In this document: positions 17,346 to 26,197 of the stretch, one piece after another
How positions within the stretch are numbered: the stretch's first letter is position 1
Layout: each line of letters starts with the position of its first letter
NCBI GenBank assembly: GCA_001890945.1
Contig: MLAX01000005.1
Location: 124,001 to 188,000 of the forward strand
From: Alphaproteobacteria bacterium AO1-B
GTDB taxonomy: Bacteria; Pseudomonadota; Alphaproteobacteria; Rhizobiales; Stappiaceae
Length of the DNA stretch: 64,000 nucleotides
Reading direction: 5' to 3'
Position numbers and translations under genes: made by a program
The notes under the pieces: generated by a model
Told to the model about the DNA's origin: nothing
Database searches by the model: none
The model's input: only the letters and a program-made list of their open reading frames with translations

Positions 17346-17441
17346 CGCCCCTGATGCCTCACTCTTATAAGGGTGGACAAAAGCTAGGAGCAGCAGGACG
17401 CTATCCGGCGGCCTTGCTTCTGTGAGCATCTGGAGGTGCCT

Positions 17442-20033
17442 TTGCACACCAATGACGACAAGCCGGATCCGATCCGGAACGAGTCCGTGGAACATGCTGG
17501 CTGGCCTGCCCTGATCCGGTCACGGCTGAACCGTCTTGTTCGGCACAGCACATGGGCGCTGTTTGCCGAGCGTTGCTGGCGGGCCCTGTTCCCTCTGTGG
17601 ATCGTCGTTGTTTTGTTTGTCGGTGTCTCTTGGCTTGGACTATGGCTGGTCCTGCCGGTCTGGACGGGGCCGATTGGTGTTGTCCTGTTCCTGGGGGCCG
17701 CCATTTGGGTGTCCCGTGATCTGTTAAAGATCTCTTGGCCGACCCGCGGCGAAGCTTTGACCCGGGTTGAACAATCCTCTGAATATGGTCACCGACCGCT
17801 GACCACGCTTGAGGATGAACTCTCGGTCGGGGCCGGCGATCGCCAGAGTGAAGCAATCTGGATGCTGCATCAGCGGCGCACGGCACAGGCGCTGGCCGAC
17901 ATCCGCTCCAAAGGCCCGCAGCCCAAAGCCTACCGCCGTGACCCTCTCGCCATTCGCGTTGTCGCGGTGTGCCTTGTTCTGATCGGCTTTTTTGCAGCCG
18001 GGCCGCAATTGAATGAGCGCTTGGGGTCTGCGTTCCGCAATCCGTTTACGACCGTTGAACCGCCCAGCCGCCTGGATGCCTGGGTGACACCGCCGCTCTA
18101 TACCAGCGAGCCACCAATCTATCTGACTGGTGAAAGCGCGCAGTTGAGAGATCCGGGCGCCCCTATCTCGGTCCCGGAAGGCTCTGTTCTCGTTGTTCGC
18201 ACACAAGGCGCGAAAGAGACTGTAATGACCTTCTCTGAAGGGGCTGAGGGCGAACCCGAAGTCATTGATCCCGCAACGGATGGGCCTCAGTCGAGTGCGC
18301 AGGCGGGGATGCTGCTTCCAGAAGAACGCCGGTTGACGCTTAAGACGACCGGTATTGTCGATCTGAAGTCTGGTAACGATCCGTTCCTCACCTTTGTCTT
18401 TGCCGTCCGCCCGGATGATGCTCCGGTCATCCGCCTGACGGACGACCCGGAAGAGCAGCTGAGCGGGGCGCTGAAGTTTTCTTATCTCGTCAACGACGAC
18501 TACGGCGTCGTTTCGGCGGAAGCCCGTATCACGCCGTTGCCGGATCCGAACCGGGCTGACGGACATGTGCCGCGTCCGTTGGTGGATGCGCCTATTTTTC
18601 CGCTGTCCCTGCCTCCGCAGGCTGGAACCGCGAAAACAGGCGAAACAATCCGGGATCTGACATCTCACCCCTGGGCCGGGTCTGAAGTGGATTTGAACCT
18701 TCTGGCGCGTGATCAGGCTGGACAAGAAGGCATCTCACCACACTACCGGATCACGTTGCCGCAACGCCGGTTCAGCAAACCGCTTGCGCGTGCAGTTGTG
18801 GAACAGCGGCGCAATCTGGCTCTGGATGCGCAAAACCATTCGACGGTAATCACGTCGTTTGACGCCTTGATGCTGGCCCCGGATTTCTTCGACGTCCAGG
18901 CGCGCACCTATCTCGGAATGGACTTCGCTTATCGCCAATTGATCAAGGCGAATACGGACGAAGAGCTCAAAGCGCTTCTGCCGTTGTTGTGGGATCTGGC
19001 GCTGTCCATCGAGGATGGCGATCTTTCGATGGCAGAGCGGAAGCTGCGCGAGGCACAGGAGGCGTTGCGCAAGGCGTTGGAAGAAGGGGCGAGTGACGAG
19101 GAAATCGCACGGCTTACGCAGGAACTGCGTCAGGCGCTGAGCGAGTATATGCAAGCGCTCGCCGAACAAATGCAGCGCAATCCGCAGGCTATGCAGCCCT
19201 TAAATGGTGACCAGCAGTCCCTCAGCCAGCAGGACTTGAGCGAGATGCTGGACCGCATTGAAGAACTCGCCCGCACCGGGTCACGGGATGCTGCCCGTGA
19301 ACTTTTGGCTCAAATGCAGCAAATGCTGGAAAATCTACAGGCCGGTCGGCCGCAGATGATGCCAAACAACATGTCCAGCGAAATGATGGAGATGCTCAAT
19401 GAGCTTGGCGAGATGATCCAACGCCAGCAGCAACTGATGGACGACACCCATCAGTTCAATCAGGACCAGCAGCAACAGCGTCAGGGTGAGCGCCAGCCCG
19501 GTCAGCAGGGTCAGCAACAACAAGGGCAGCAGCAACAGCTCACGCAAGAGCAACTACAGCAGATGCTGGATCAGCTTCAGCAGGGCCAGGGCGAATTGGC
19601 TCAAAAGCTCCAGGAACTCATGGAGCAGATGAACCAGAATGGCATGGGTCAGAACCAGGCGCTTGGCGAGGCTGGCGAATCGATGGGCCAGGCCCAGGAG
19701 TCGCTCGGCGAAGGTCAGGGCCAGCAAGCGCTTGGTCAGCAAGGTGATGCGCTGGATGCCTTGCGGCGCGGCGCGCAAGGCATGACCGAACAAATGATGG
19801 GCCAGGGCGAAGGGGCCGGAAATCCAAGCGGACCGTCGCCGATGGACGAAGATCCGCTCGGCCGTCCGCGCCGGACCGAGGGTCCTGACTTCAACAACCG
19901 GGTTCAGATCCCTGACGAGATTGATGTTCAGCGCGCTCGCCGGATTCTCGAAGAACTACGCCGCCGGTTCTCAGATCCGTCCCGCCCGCAGCTTGAGCTG
20001 GATTATCTTGAGCGTCTGCTGAAACGGTACTGA
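17442..20033 (+). CDS. TIGR02302-family (DUF4175) large membrane protein
   Basis: This 863-aa protein belongs to an alphaproteobacterial family of unknown function. Two N-terminal helices span about residues 43-85 and one lies near 167-187. A long presumed periplasmic region with TPPLYTSEPPIYLTGE and SYLVNDDYGVVSAEARI follows, then an extended Gln/Met/Glu-rich coiled-coil stretch over the last third, and a conserved end (IPDEIDVQRARRILEELRRR). The start is probably TTG 17442, with TGGAGG five bases upstream; a GTG at 17436 overlaps that sequence. Position after lysA is conserved in the order. A strong terminator follows. Confidence 0.85.
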   Translation: MHTNDDKPDPIRNESVEHAGWPALIRSRLNRLVRHSTWALFAERCWRALFPLWIVVVLFVGVSWLGLWLVLPVWTGPIGVVLFLGAAIWVSRDLLKISWPTRGEALTRVEQSSEYGHRPLTTLEDELSVGAGDRQSEAIWMLHQRRTAQALADIRSKGPQPKAYRRDPLAIRVVAVCLVLIGFFAAGPQLNERLGSAFRNPFTTVEPPSRLDAWVTPPLYTSEPPIYLTGESAQLRDPGAPISVPEGSVLVVRTQGAKETVMTFSEGAEGEPEVIDPATDGPQSSAQAGMLLPEERRLTLKTTGIVDLKSGNDPFLTFVFAVRPDDAPVIRLTDDPEEQLSGALKFSYLVNDDYGVVSAEARITPLPDPNRADGHVPRPLVDAPIFPLSLPPQAGTAKTGETIRDLTSHPWAGSEVDLNLLARDQAGQEGISPHYRITLPQRRFSKPLARAVVEQRRNLALDAQNHSTVITSFDALMLAPDFFDVQARTYLGMDFAYRQLIKANTDEELKALLPLLWDLALSIEDGDLSMAERKLREAQEALRKALEEGASDEEIARLTQELRQALSEYMQALAEQMQRNPQAMQPLNGDQQSLSQQDLSEMLDRIEELARTGSRDAARELLAQMQQMLENLQAGRPQMMPNNMSSEMMEMLNELGEMIQRQQQLMDDTHQFNQDQQQQRQGERQPGQQGQQQQGQQQQLTQEQLQQMLDQLQQGQGELAQKLQELMEQMNQNGMGQNQALGEAGESMGQAQESLGEGQGQQALGQQGDALDALRRGAQGMTEQMMGQGEGAGNPSGPSPMDEDPLGRPRRTEGPDFNNRVQIPDEIDVQRARRILEELRRRFSDPSRPQLELDYLERLLKRY

Positions 20034-20060
20034 CTTGAGTTCGGTATAAAGTAAGGCACA

Positions 20061-20088
20061 AAAAACCCCGCTCCTGGCGGGGTTTTTT
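20061..20088. terminator. Strong bidirectional intrinsic terminator
   Basis: CCCCGC (20066-20071) and GCGGGG (20077-20082) form a stem with a five-base loop, flanked by an A-run and by TTTTTT. It can end the TIGR02302 transcript and the converging cpdR transcript. Confidence 0.85.
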
Positions 20089-20110
20089 ATTCGATCATTG
20101 CTGTAAACGT

Positions 20111-20506
20111 TTAGGCGTAACGGCGGTTCGCCTGTGGCTGCACACCTGAGATTGCACCACGAACCGCAGCGCGAATATCTGCAAGAGAAAACGGCTTTGT
20201 GACCACGTCATGCACGAGAGCATCGAGCCCGCTGGCGCGCTCCCGCTGGTCTGCAAAGCCTGTCATCAGGAGAATTGGAAGGTTTGGGTAGTCTCGCGCA
20301 GTGTGAAGCGCCAATGCGATCCCGTCCATCACAGGCATTTTGATGTCGGAAAGGAGCAGGTCGTAGCTACCCTTTTCTCTGGTCAGGATCTCCACAGCTT
20401 CGCCGCCGTCCTCTGCCGGGTCCACAGTGTGGCCGTCGAGTTCAAGCGCTCTTTTCACGAAGCTGCGCACTGCTTCATCATCTTCTGTAAGAAGAATGCG
20501 AGCCAT
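20111..20506 (-). CDS. cpdR: CpdR single-domain response regulator
   Basis: The protein (131 aa) is a lone receiver domain matching CpdR. In Caulobacter and rhizobia, unphosphorylated CpdR recruits ClpXP to the pole and promotes proteolysis of CtrA and other substrates. The acidic pocket (TEDDE), the phosphorylated aspartate (Asp 54 in LLLSDIKMPVMDG), the Thr switch residue (ILLMTG) and the lysine in VVTKPFS are all present. The ATG at 20506 follows GGGAGAG. The gene begins two bases after the end of hpt and is the last gene of a tightly packed minus-strand group whose promoter region carries a CtrA-type box. Confidence 0.92.
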   Translation of the reverse strand: MARILLTEDDEAVRSFVKRALELDGHTVDPAEDGGEAVEILTREKGSYDLLLSDIKMPVMDGIALALHTARDYPNLPILLMTGFADQRERASGLDALVHDVVTKPFSLADIRAAVRGAISGVQPQANRRYA

Positions 20507-20508
20507 GC

Positions 20509-21069
20509 TCACTCTCCCGTCTTGCCGTCCGTTGCCTCCGCCTCTGGCGGAATCACGTAACCAATGAAGGGCAATTGCCTCCAGGCGTGCCCCATATCCA
20601 TACCGTATCCGACGACAAACTTATCAGGACAGGTAAAGCCAACGTAATCAGCAGATATGGCAGCTTTGCGGCGCTCAGGCTTGTCCAGCAAGGCTGCGAT
20701 CTGTACCGATTTGGCGCCTCGATTGATCAACCGATCTTTCGCAAACGCCAGTGTCCGGCCGGATTCCAGGATATCATCCACGAGAATTATGTCCCGGCCG
20801 TTAACGTCACTTTCGACATCGCGCAATATGCGGATGTCCTGGCTTTCGGTGCCAGCTCCATATGAAGATAGATGGATGAACTCCATCTCTGGTTCAAGAC
20901 CCACACGGTGCATCGCGCGCACCAAATCGGCTGCGAAGATAAAACTTCCCTTCAAAACGGCGACCACCAGCAAGCGGTCCGGATCGGCTTTGGTGATCTC
21001 TCCCGCGAGCGAGGCGACCCGCTCTGCAATGGTGTCTTCGTCATAAAGCGTGAAAATGTTGGCTGTCAT
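20509..21069 (-). CDS. hpt: Hypoxanthine phosphoribosyltransferase
   Basis: The protein (186 aa) salvages hypoxanthine (and usually guanine) by joining it to PRPP to make IMP or GMP. The PRPP motif IILVDDILESGRTLAFA is intact, as are VVAVLKGSFIFAADLVR and the purine-binding KFVVGYGMDMGHAWRQLPFIGY. The ATG at 21069 lies two bases after the stop of the MJ0042-type gene (TGACCATG), implying translational coupling. The stop is likewise almost joined to the start of cpdR. Confidence 0.95.
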   Translation of the reverse strand: MTANIFTLYDEDTIAERVASLAGEITKADPDRLLVVAVLKGSFIFAADLVRAMHRVGLEPEMEFIHLSSYGAGTESQDIRILRDVESDVNGRDIILVDDILESGRTLAFAKDRLINRGAKSVQIAALLDKPERRKAAISADYVGFTCPDKFVVGYGMDMGHAWRQLPFIGYVIPPEAEATDGKTGE

Positions 21070-21071
21070 GG

Positions 21072-22025
21072 TCACTCGAGAACAATATTGCGCTGGTCGC
21101 GATCTACGAACCGCACCTGAATGTCGGAGGCCCCGTCCGGCGGATCCGCCAAAATGGTTCTGAACCGGGTTTCATCAAGGGCGTTCAGGTTTTTGGTTCG
21201 GGGTTCGACGGTCCAGGCATAAACTTCCTGAAAGTCTGCGCTTCGTATGGACAACCGGACCGCGGGGACGCTGTTTCTTTCTTTCTGTAGGTTTCGAATG
21301 GAGCCTTCTACTACAAGAACACGCCGCCCGTCTTCTACTTCCATAAATGTTCTGAGATTTCTGAATTCCAATCCGCGCAAGTTCACATCCAGGCCGACCA
21401 TGCTGTACAGGCTCGCAAGGTCCGGGGATTGTTTGACCAACGTATCGCGCATCAAAACCAGCATTACAGTCATGGCAAGCGCTCCGCCGAGCAGCAATAC
21501 GCCCCCAATACGGCGGTAGTTCCGCCGCAAGAGCCAATCAATGATTGCGCCAATTCTATTGGTCCGGAACTTGTCCGGATTGACTATGATCTTGGGCCGC
21601 TTTGCCAGCGTCTCGATATCTGCGGATTTGGGATCGGCGTCTGGTGCCGCTTCTGCGGCTGATTTTTGAGAGCTGGCCTCAGCCTTGGACGGCGATGTGT
21701 CCTTTATCGGTGGCTTGACGTCCGCAACCGGCTCTGTGTCGTCCTCTGCGGCAAAGTCATCCTGATCGTCTACGCCAGCATCCGCATCAGTGGCCCAATC
21801 TTCTTCGTCCTTGGCGGTGTTTGTTTTCTTGTCAGCCGCCGGTTTGCCGGGGCTATCGTCTTCCGCGGCATCCGCTTCGAATGCGGCCGTGTCCTTGTCT
21901 TCATCTTTGGGAGACACGAACCACCGGTTGCCGCACTTGGCGCATTTCACACTGCGACCTTCTGGCCCAAGGGCTTCAGGTTTAATTCCGTAGGAGGTAT
22001 TGCAGTCCGGACAGGTGATCTTCAT
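21072..22025 (-). CDS. MJ0042-type zinc-ribbon membrane protein
   Basis: The protein (317 aa) starts with an MJ0042 zinc ribbon (CPDCNTSYGI ... CAKCGNRWF; two CxxC pairs in the first 35 residues). A long acidic, Asp/Ala/Lys-rich linker follows, then one transmembrane helix (GGVLLLGGALAMTVMLVLM). The DUF3426-like C-terminal domain follows (SIRNLQKE..SVPAVRLSIR). Function is unknown; the family is common in alphaproteobacteria next to ftsEX. It heads the MJ0042-hpt-cpdR group and is divergent from ftsE across a region with a CtrA-type box. Confidence 0.87.
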   Translation of the reverse strand: MKITCPDCNTSYGIKPEALGPEGRSVKCAKCGNRWFVSPKDEDKDTAAFEADAAEDDSPGKPAADKKTNTAKDEEDWATDADAGVDDQDDFAAEDDTEPVADVKPPIKDTSPSKAEASSQKSAAEAAPDADPKSADIETLAKRPKIIVNPDKFRTNRIGAIIDWLLRRNYRRIGGVLLLGGALAMTVMLVLMRDTLVKQSPDLASLYSMVGLDVNLRGLEFRNLRTFMEVEDGRRVLVVEGSIRNLQKERNSVPAVRLSIRSADFQEVYAWTVEPRTKNLNALDETRFRTILADPPDGASDIQVRFVDRDQRNIVLE

Positions 22026-22163
22026 CTGAGAAGACCTTTCGCCATGGCATCTTCAAACTGTGTCACAGTGTAATCGATCAGCGTGGATTCCGGCATGAAA
22101 TATTGGACAACGGCCAGTGCGTTCGATCACGGACTTTCCACCGCATAGTGGACCTTTATATGT

Positions 22164-22179
22164 TTAATGCTTCGTTAAC
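22164..22179. promoter_or_regulatory. Perfect CtrA-type box between ftsE and the cpdR operon
   Basis: TTAATGCTTCGTTAAC is an exact TTAA-N7-TTAAC match to the CtrA consensus. It lies 42 bp before the GTG of ftsE and about 140 bp before the ATG of the divergent MJ0042-type gene. It could therefore control cell-division genes on one side and the operon ending in cpdR on the other. Confidence 0.6.
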
Positions 22180-22221
22180 GGCGCGCGGTTAGCGTGCAGC
22201 CCATCAACAGGAGTCGCGGGC

Positions 22222-22881
22222 GTGATCCGTTTCGAAAATGTCGGATTAAGATATGGCATGGGTCCGGAGATCCTGCAGGACCTCACATTTCAGATCGAGC
22301 CGCAATCCTTTCAGTTTTTGACCGGGCCGTCAGGTGCCGGGAAAACAAGTTTGATCAGGCTGCTGTTCATGTCCTTGCGCCCGACGCGCGGGCTGATCAA
22401 CGTGTTTGGCCGCGACATGAGTGTGATCAGCAAGCAGGAACTGCCAGCCCTCCGGCGCAAGGTTGGGGTAGTGTTTCAGGACTTCCGCTTGCTGGATCAT
22501 CTGACGACTTACGAAAATGTTGCCTTGCCACTTCGGGTCGCCGGAAAGGACGAAGCTGAATATCGCTCCGATGTGATCGACCTGCTGAAATGGGTTGGGC
22601 TTGGCGACAGAATGCATGTTTTACCGCCAGTCTTGTCCGGCGGAGAGAAGCAGCGCGCCGCGATTGCCCGCGCTTTGATCACCCGTCCGGAAGTCCTGCT
22701 GGCGGATGAGCCGACCGGCAACGTTGACCCGCCCCTTGCCCGGCGTCTATTGCGCCTTTTTATCGAACTCAACAAACTTGGAACGTCCGTTGTCATTGCA
22801 ACGCATGATATTGCACTCTTGGAACAGGTGGATGCCCGGCGGATGGTCCTTGCCGAGGGTCGCCTTACCATTTTCGATTAG
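22222..22881 (+). CDS. ftsE: Cell-division ATP-binding protein FtsE
   Basis: The protein (219 aa) is the ATPase of the FtsEX complex, which couples the divisome to peptidoglycan hydrolases. Walker A (TGPSGAGKTS), the ABC signature (VLSGGEKQRAAIARAL) and Walker B (VLLADEPTGNVDP) are intact. MIRFENVGLRYGMGPEIL is the typical N-terminus. It starts with GTG behind AGGAG. ftsX begins seven bases after its stop. The CtrA-type box lies immediately upstream. Confidence 0.96.
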   Translation: MIRFENVGLRYGMGPEILQDLTFQIEPQSFQFLTGPSGAGKTSLIRLLFMSLRPTRGLINVFGRDMSVISKQELPALRRKVGVVFQDFRLLDHLTTYENVALPLRVAGKDEAEYRSDVIDLLKWVGLGDRMHVLPPVLSGGEKQRAAIARALITRPEVLLADEPTGNVDPPLARRLLRLFIELNKLGTSVVIATHDIALLEQVDARRMVLAEGRLTIFD

Positions 22882-22888
22882 GCTGGCA

Positions 22889-23929
22889 ATGGCAGGGTCT
22901 AAAAAACAAGACGGCAAAAAAGCTCCGGAAGTCTCAATCCGGCCGCAGCGGCAAACGGGCCGGCCCAAGAAACCTGCCCGTAAGCCCGCGCCGAAATCGA
23001 AATCGGCCCCCAAAGGGGATGCTGCAAAACTCCGCCCCTCCGCAGCGATTGTACCACCGCAGTCGGTGGCAGGGCGCGCGCTCACACTCGTTGTTGCGAT
23101 CATGAGTTTCCTCGCCTGTCTGACAGTTGGCGCAGTATCGATCGTCTGGGATGCCGCCGACGCGTGGCAAAACGACCTTGTGCGCGAGATCACAATCCAG
23201 ATCCGCCCGACGGAAGGCGTCGATATGCTGCGCGAGATCGACAAGGCGGTTGCGCTTGCACAGGAATTCTCCGGAATAGATAGCGTGCGCGCGCTTTCAG
23301 ATTCCGAAACAAAAGCGCTCTTGGAGCCGTGGCTTGGCGATGGCCTGCAGCTCGATGGCTTGCCCGTACCGCGGCTTATTCAGATTACCATTGCAGATCC
23401 GTCCCTTTTGAACCTCGAGCAGCTCCGGGCAACCATCCGCCAGAATGTGACGGGCGCGAGCGTGGATGACCATTCGGTCTGGACATCCAGGTTGTCTGCG
23501 ATGGCTGGAACGGTCGTTGCTGGCGGCTTTGCGATCATGCTGCTCGTGTTGGGATCCATGGTCCTCAGTGTTGTCTTTGCAACACAAGCAGCGATGGCCG
23601 GAAACAAGGACGTGGTCTCCGTGCTCCATTTTGTCGGCGCGGAAGACACCTTCATTGCGCGGGAATTCCAGCGGCACTTCCTTGTGCTGGGCCTGAAAGG
23701 TGGCGTTTCGGGCGGCCTGGCGTCGATCGTTTGCTTTGTGCTTTTGGATATGATGACCCGCCAGGGGACTGGACAGGCTGGTTCCGACCAGCTCTCCGCC
23801 CTATTTGGAACAGTATCTGTAAGTTTGCCGGGCTACTTTGGCGTCTTTGGTGTTGTGTTTCTGGTCGCCGTGTTGACGGCATTGACATCCGGCCTCGCGG
23901 TGAAGGCACATTTGGCTAAAGTGGATTGA
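22889..23929 (+). CDS. ftsX: Cell-division protein FtsX
   Basis: The protein (346 aa) is the membrane partner of FtsE, with four helices (around residues 65-90, 205-235, 260-285 and 310-335) and a large periplasmic loop between helices 1 and 2. The ATG at 22889 follows TTAGG. The N-terminus is unusual: about 60 residues of Lys, Pro and Arg (for example RPKKPARKPAPKSKSAPK) precede helix 1, giving a strongly basic cytoplasmic extension. The C-terminal LTSGLAVKAHLAKVD is family-like. It is followed by ydcF and plsC-type genes. Confidence 0.92.
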   Translation: MAGSKKQDGKKAPEVSIRPQRQTGRPKKPARKPAPKSKSAPKGDAAKLRPSAAIVPPQSVAGRALTLVVAIMSFLACLTVGAVSIVWDAADAWQNDLVREITIQIRPTEGVDMLREIDKAVALAQEFSGIDSVRALSDSETKALLEPWLGDGLQLDGLPVPRLIQITIADPSLLNLEQLRATIRQNVTGASVDDHSVWTSRLSAMAGTVVAGGFAIMLLVLGSMVLSVVFATQAAMAGNKDVVSVLHFVGAEDTFIAREFQRHFLVLGLKGGVSGGLASIVCFVLLDMMTRQGTGQAGSDQLSALFGTVSVSLPGYFGVFGVVFLVAVLTALTSGLAVKAHLAKVD

Positions 23930-23982
23930 TTTTTGCGTGAAAATGCCGCGAAATTGGCCGAATCATCTTCTACGGTCTTCTT

Positions 23983-24714
23983 ATGACACAGGCAGATCCC
24001 GCGATTGATGCGGGTGGCAAAAACGGGACAACCCTGCCGGTCACCCGGCTCGACCCTGGCGGACATGCGCCGGGGAGTTCCGCTTCTTGCGCCTCTGTGA
24101 CGGAAGATGCACGGGAAAAACGGCGATTCGCTCTGCGAACGTTTCTTGTGGCGTGTGTCACCGTTTTCGTCGTTGGAACAACGATCCAATTTGCGAACTT
24201 TGCCAACAGGGTCTCAACGGCAACCGTTCCTTTGAGCCCGCAAGCTGATGCGATCGTGGTTCTGACCGGTGGTCAGGAACGTGTCAGCGAGGCCGTCCGA
24301 TTGCTGGAAGAAGGCCATGCCGGGCGCCTGCTCATTTCGGGCGTGCATCCTGGAACAACACGCAAACAGATTGCTGTCGTCACCGCATCTGCGAAACCGC
24401 TGGAAGAAGGCAGCGTTGAGTTGGACCGGGTTGCCTTGAACACGGCTGGCAACGCGACCGAGACTGCAAACTGGGTTCGCAAGAACGGGTTCGATTCTCT
24501 CCTTGTGGTCACAAGCGCGTATCATTTGCCGCGCGCAACTGCAGAACTGTCGGGTGCGCTGCCTGATGTGACGCTGATCGGCTACCCGGTCTTTGCCAAG
24601 GACCTTCAACTTGAGGCCTGGCACACAAAGCCCGCCACGATCCGTCTTCTCATCCGTGAATATGTGAAGTATACCGTCGCACGACTTCGAATTGCCGTGC
24701 GCAGCATGAGCTGA
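23983..24714 (+). CDS. YdcF/SanA-family (DUF218) membrane-anchored protein
   Basis: The protein (243 aa) has one N-terminal transmembrane helix (about residues 46-65) and a periplasmic DUF218 domain. That domain begins with ADAIVVLTGGQERVSEAV and includes NTAGNATETANWV and LLVVTSAYHLPRA. The family includes ElyC and SanA, which are linked to cell-envelope integrity and polymer lipid-carrier metabolism; the exact reaction is not established. Position after ftsEX and before an acyltransferase gene suggests an envelope role. No clear ribosome-binding sequence precedes the ATG. Confidence 0.85.
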   Translation: MTQADPAIDAGGKNGTTLPVTRLDPGGHAPGSSASCASVTEDAREKRRFALRTFLVACVTVFVVGTTIQFANFANRVSTATVPLSPQADAIVVLTGGQERVSEAVRLLEEGHAGRLLISGVHPGTTRKQIAVVTASAKPLEEGSVELDRVALNTAGNATETANWVRKNGFDSLLVVTSAYHLPRATAELSGALPDVTLIGYPVFAKDLQLEAWHTKPATIRLLIREYVKYTVARLRIAVRSMS

Positions 24715-24770
24715 GCTCTTAACCTGCGGCGTTTCAGCGGCGGTTGATCCTTACAAGCTTCACAGGTCCC

Positions 24771-25538
24771 ATGCTCGTACTGCGCTCAACGGTTTTTCAG
24801 ATCCTGTTCTACTCAGTCACGCTGGTTCAGATGCTGCTGTATCTGCCGGTTCTCCTGTTGCCCCGCAAATGGGGCTGGTGGATCCCGCATGTCTGGTCCA
24901 AATCGTTGATCCTTCTGATGAAATATGTGGCGGGCCTCAATGTGGAGATCCGCGGCCGGGAAAACCTGCCGAATGTTGGTTACATCGCGGCGATGAAACA
25001 CCAGTCTGCGTGGGAAACCGTGGGCCTTATTCCGTTGTTTCCAAGGCCAGCGTTCATCCTGAAGCGTGAACTCAACTGGCTGCCTTTCTTCGGCTGGTAC
25101 ACAATGAAGTTCGATCAGATCCCGATCAATCGCGGCAAACGCTCCGAAGCACTCGCTGCGATGATGGAAGCTGCGAAGGAAAAGATTGCAGATAAACGCC
25201 AGATTCTGATTTTCCCGGAAGGCACGCGCCGTCCCGCCGGTGCGGAGCCCAAATACAAGTTCGGGATTGCGCATCTTTATAAGAACCTGGAGTGCCCTGT
25301 TGTCCCGATCGCGCATAACGCGGGCGTTTATTGGCCGCGGGCATCCTTTATGGTTCACCCTGGCACGGTCATTGTCGAGATCTTGCCGCCAATCCTGCCG
25401 GGTTTGGAAGCGCAAGAGCTCTACGACACAATGATCGAAAAGATCGAAACCGCCAGCAATCGCTTGATCGAGGAAGCCCGCTCCGCCGATAACCCGTCGC
25501 CGGTATTGAAAAACATTCCAGCCTCGACAGGTGCCTGA
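24771..25538 (+). CDS. plsC: 1-acyl-sn-glycerol-3-phosphate acyltransferase
   Basis: The protein (about 255 aa) is an LPLAT-family enzyme that acylates lysophosphatidic acid to phosphatidic acid in phospholipid synthesis. The catalytic block is KHQSAWET, an HX4E form of the HX4D motif seen in many proteobacterial PlsC proteins. The substrate-binding block is IFPEGTRRPAG. One or two N-terminal hydrophobic helices anchor it to the membrane. The ATG at 24771 follows ACAGG; a TTG at 24744 is an alternative. The gene ends two bases from the convergent gamma-glutamylcyclotransferase gene. Confidence 0.9.
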   Translation: MLVLRSTVFQILFYSVTLVQMLLYLPVLLLPRKWGWWIPHVWSKSLILLMKYVAGLNVEIRGRENLPNVGYIAAMKHQSAWETVGLIPLFPRPAFILKRELNWLPFFGWYTMKFDQIPINRGKRSEALAAMMEAAKEKIADKRQILIFPEGTRRPAGAEPKYKFGIAHLYKNLECPVVPIAHNAGVYWPRASFMVHPGTVIVEILPPILPGLEAQELYDTMIEKIETASNRLIEEARSADNPSPVLKNIPASTGA

Positions 25539-25540
25539 CC

Positions 25541-26071
25541 CTAACGTTCCGTCACAGTTTTTAACTGCTCGGCGAGCCAAGTCAGCCCGGTATCGGTGAT
25601 CTGCATCTCATCAAGATGAGCCGCTGTGTTGATGACGTACTCCGGGTTCGGTCCGGATTTCCCGACCGCGCCGTTGACGATTTCGAGCTGTTTCTCCAAG
25701 GGCAAGGCACCGGCATATTGCGGATGGCCGTGATCAACCATGTAAACCAGGGCTTCCACCTTCTGGCCACTATCCAGAGAGATGTTGTGCCAGTGTTCCT
25801 TGTAGACCATGGTCGTTTGCTCGCGGGCGCGGAGGTATTCGAGCGTTGTCGGCCAGTTCTCCGTTGCGACCTGATAGGCCATGCCCCGGCAGGTGCCGCC
25901 ATTGTCGAGGCCGAAGACAAGTCCAGGCCGGGCTTCAGTGCCCCGGTGCACCCACGAATAAACGCATAAGGACCGATGGGCGCCGTGCAGAAGGGCAGGT
26001 TCGGCATGCAAGTGGTCAAATCCCGGGTTCCACATCAATGACCCGTAGCCAAACACCCAAAAATCGCTCAT
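25541..26071 (-). CDS. ChaC-like gamma-glutamylcyclotransferase
   Basis: The protein (176 aa) has the GGCT fold entry motif FWVFGYGSLMWNPGF, followed by HRSLCVYSWVHRGTEARPGL and the ALVYMVDH strand. These are typical of ChaC-type enzymes that release 5-oxoproline from glutathione or gamma-glutamyl peptides. The catalytic Glu is expected in the LRAREQTT region. AGGATGAT precedes the ATG. The gene converges on plsC with no room for a terminator between them. Confidence 0.9.
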   Translation of the reverse strand: MSDFWVFGYGSLMWNPGFDHLHAEPALLHGAHRSLCVYSWVHRGTEARPGLVFGLDNGGTCRGMAYQVATENWPTTLEYLRAREQTTMVYKEHWHNISLDSGQKVEALVYMVDHGHPQYAGALPLEKQLEIVNGAVGKSGPNPEYVINTAAHLDEMQITDTGLTWLAEQLKTVTER

Positions 26072-26197
26072 ATCATCCTGTCTCTTCGCTGCCGCCCGGT
26101 CTCAAGCCATGTGGTTACAGACATGCCGGGATACCAAGCGTTGCCGGTCGTTTCAATGCTGCCGCGATTTGTTTGATGTCTGAAGGAGAATTCATTC

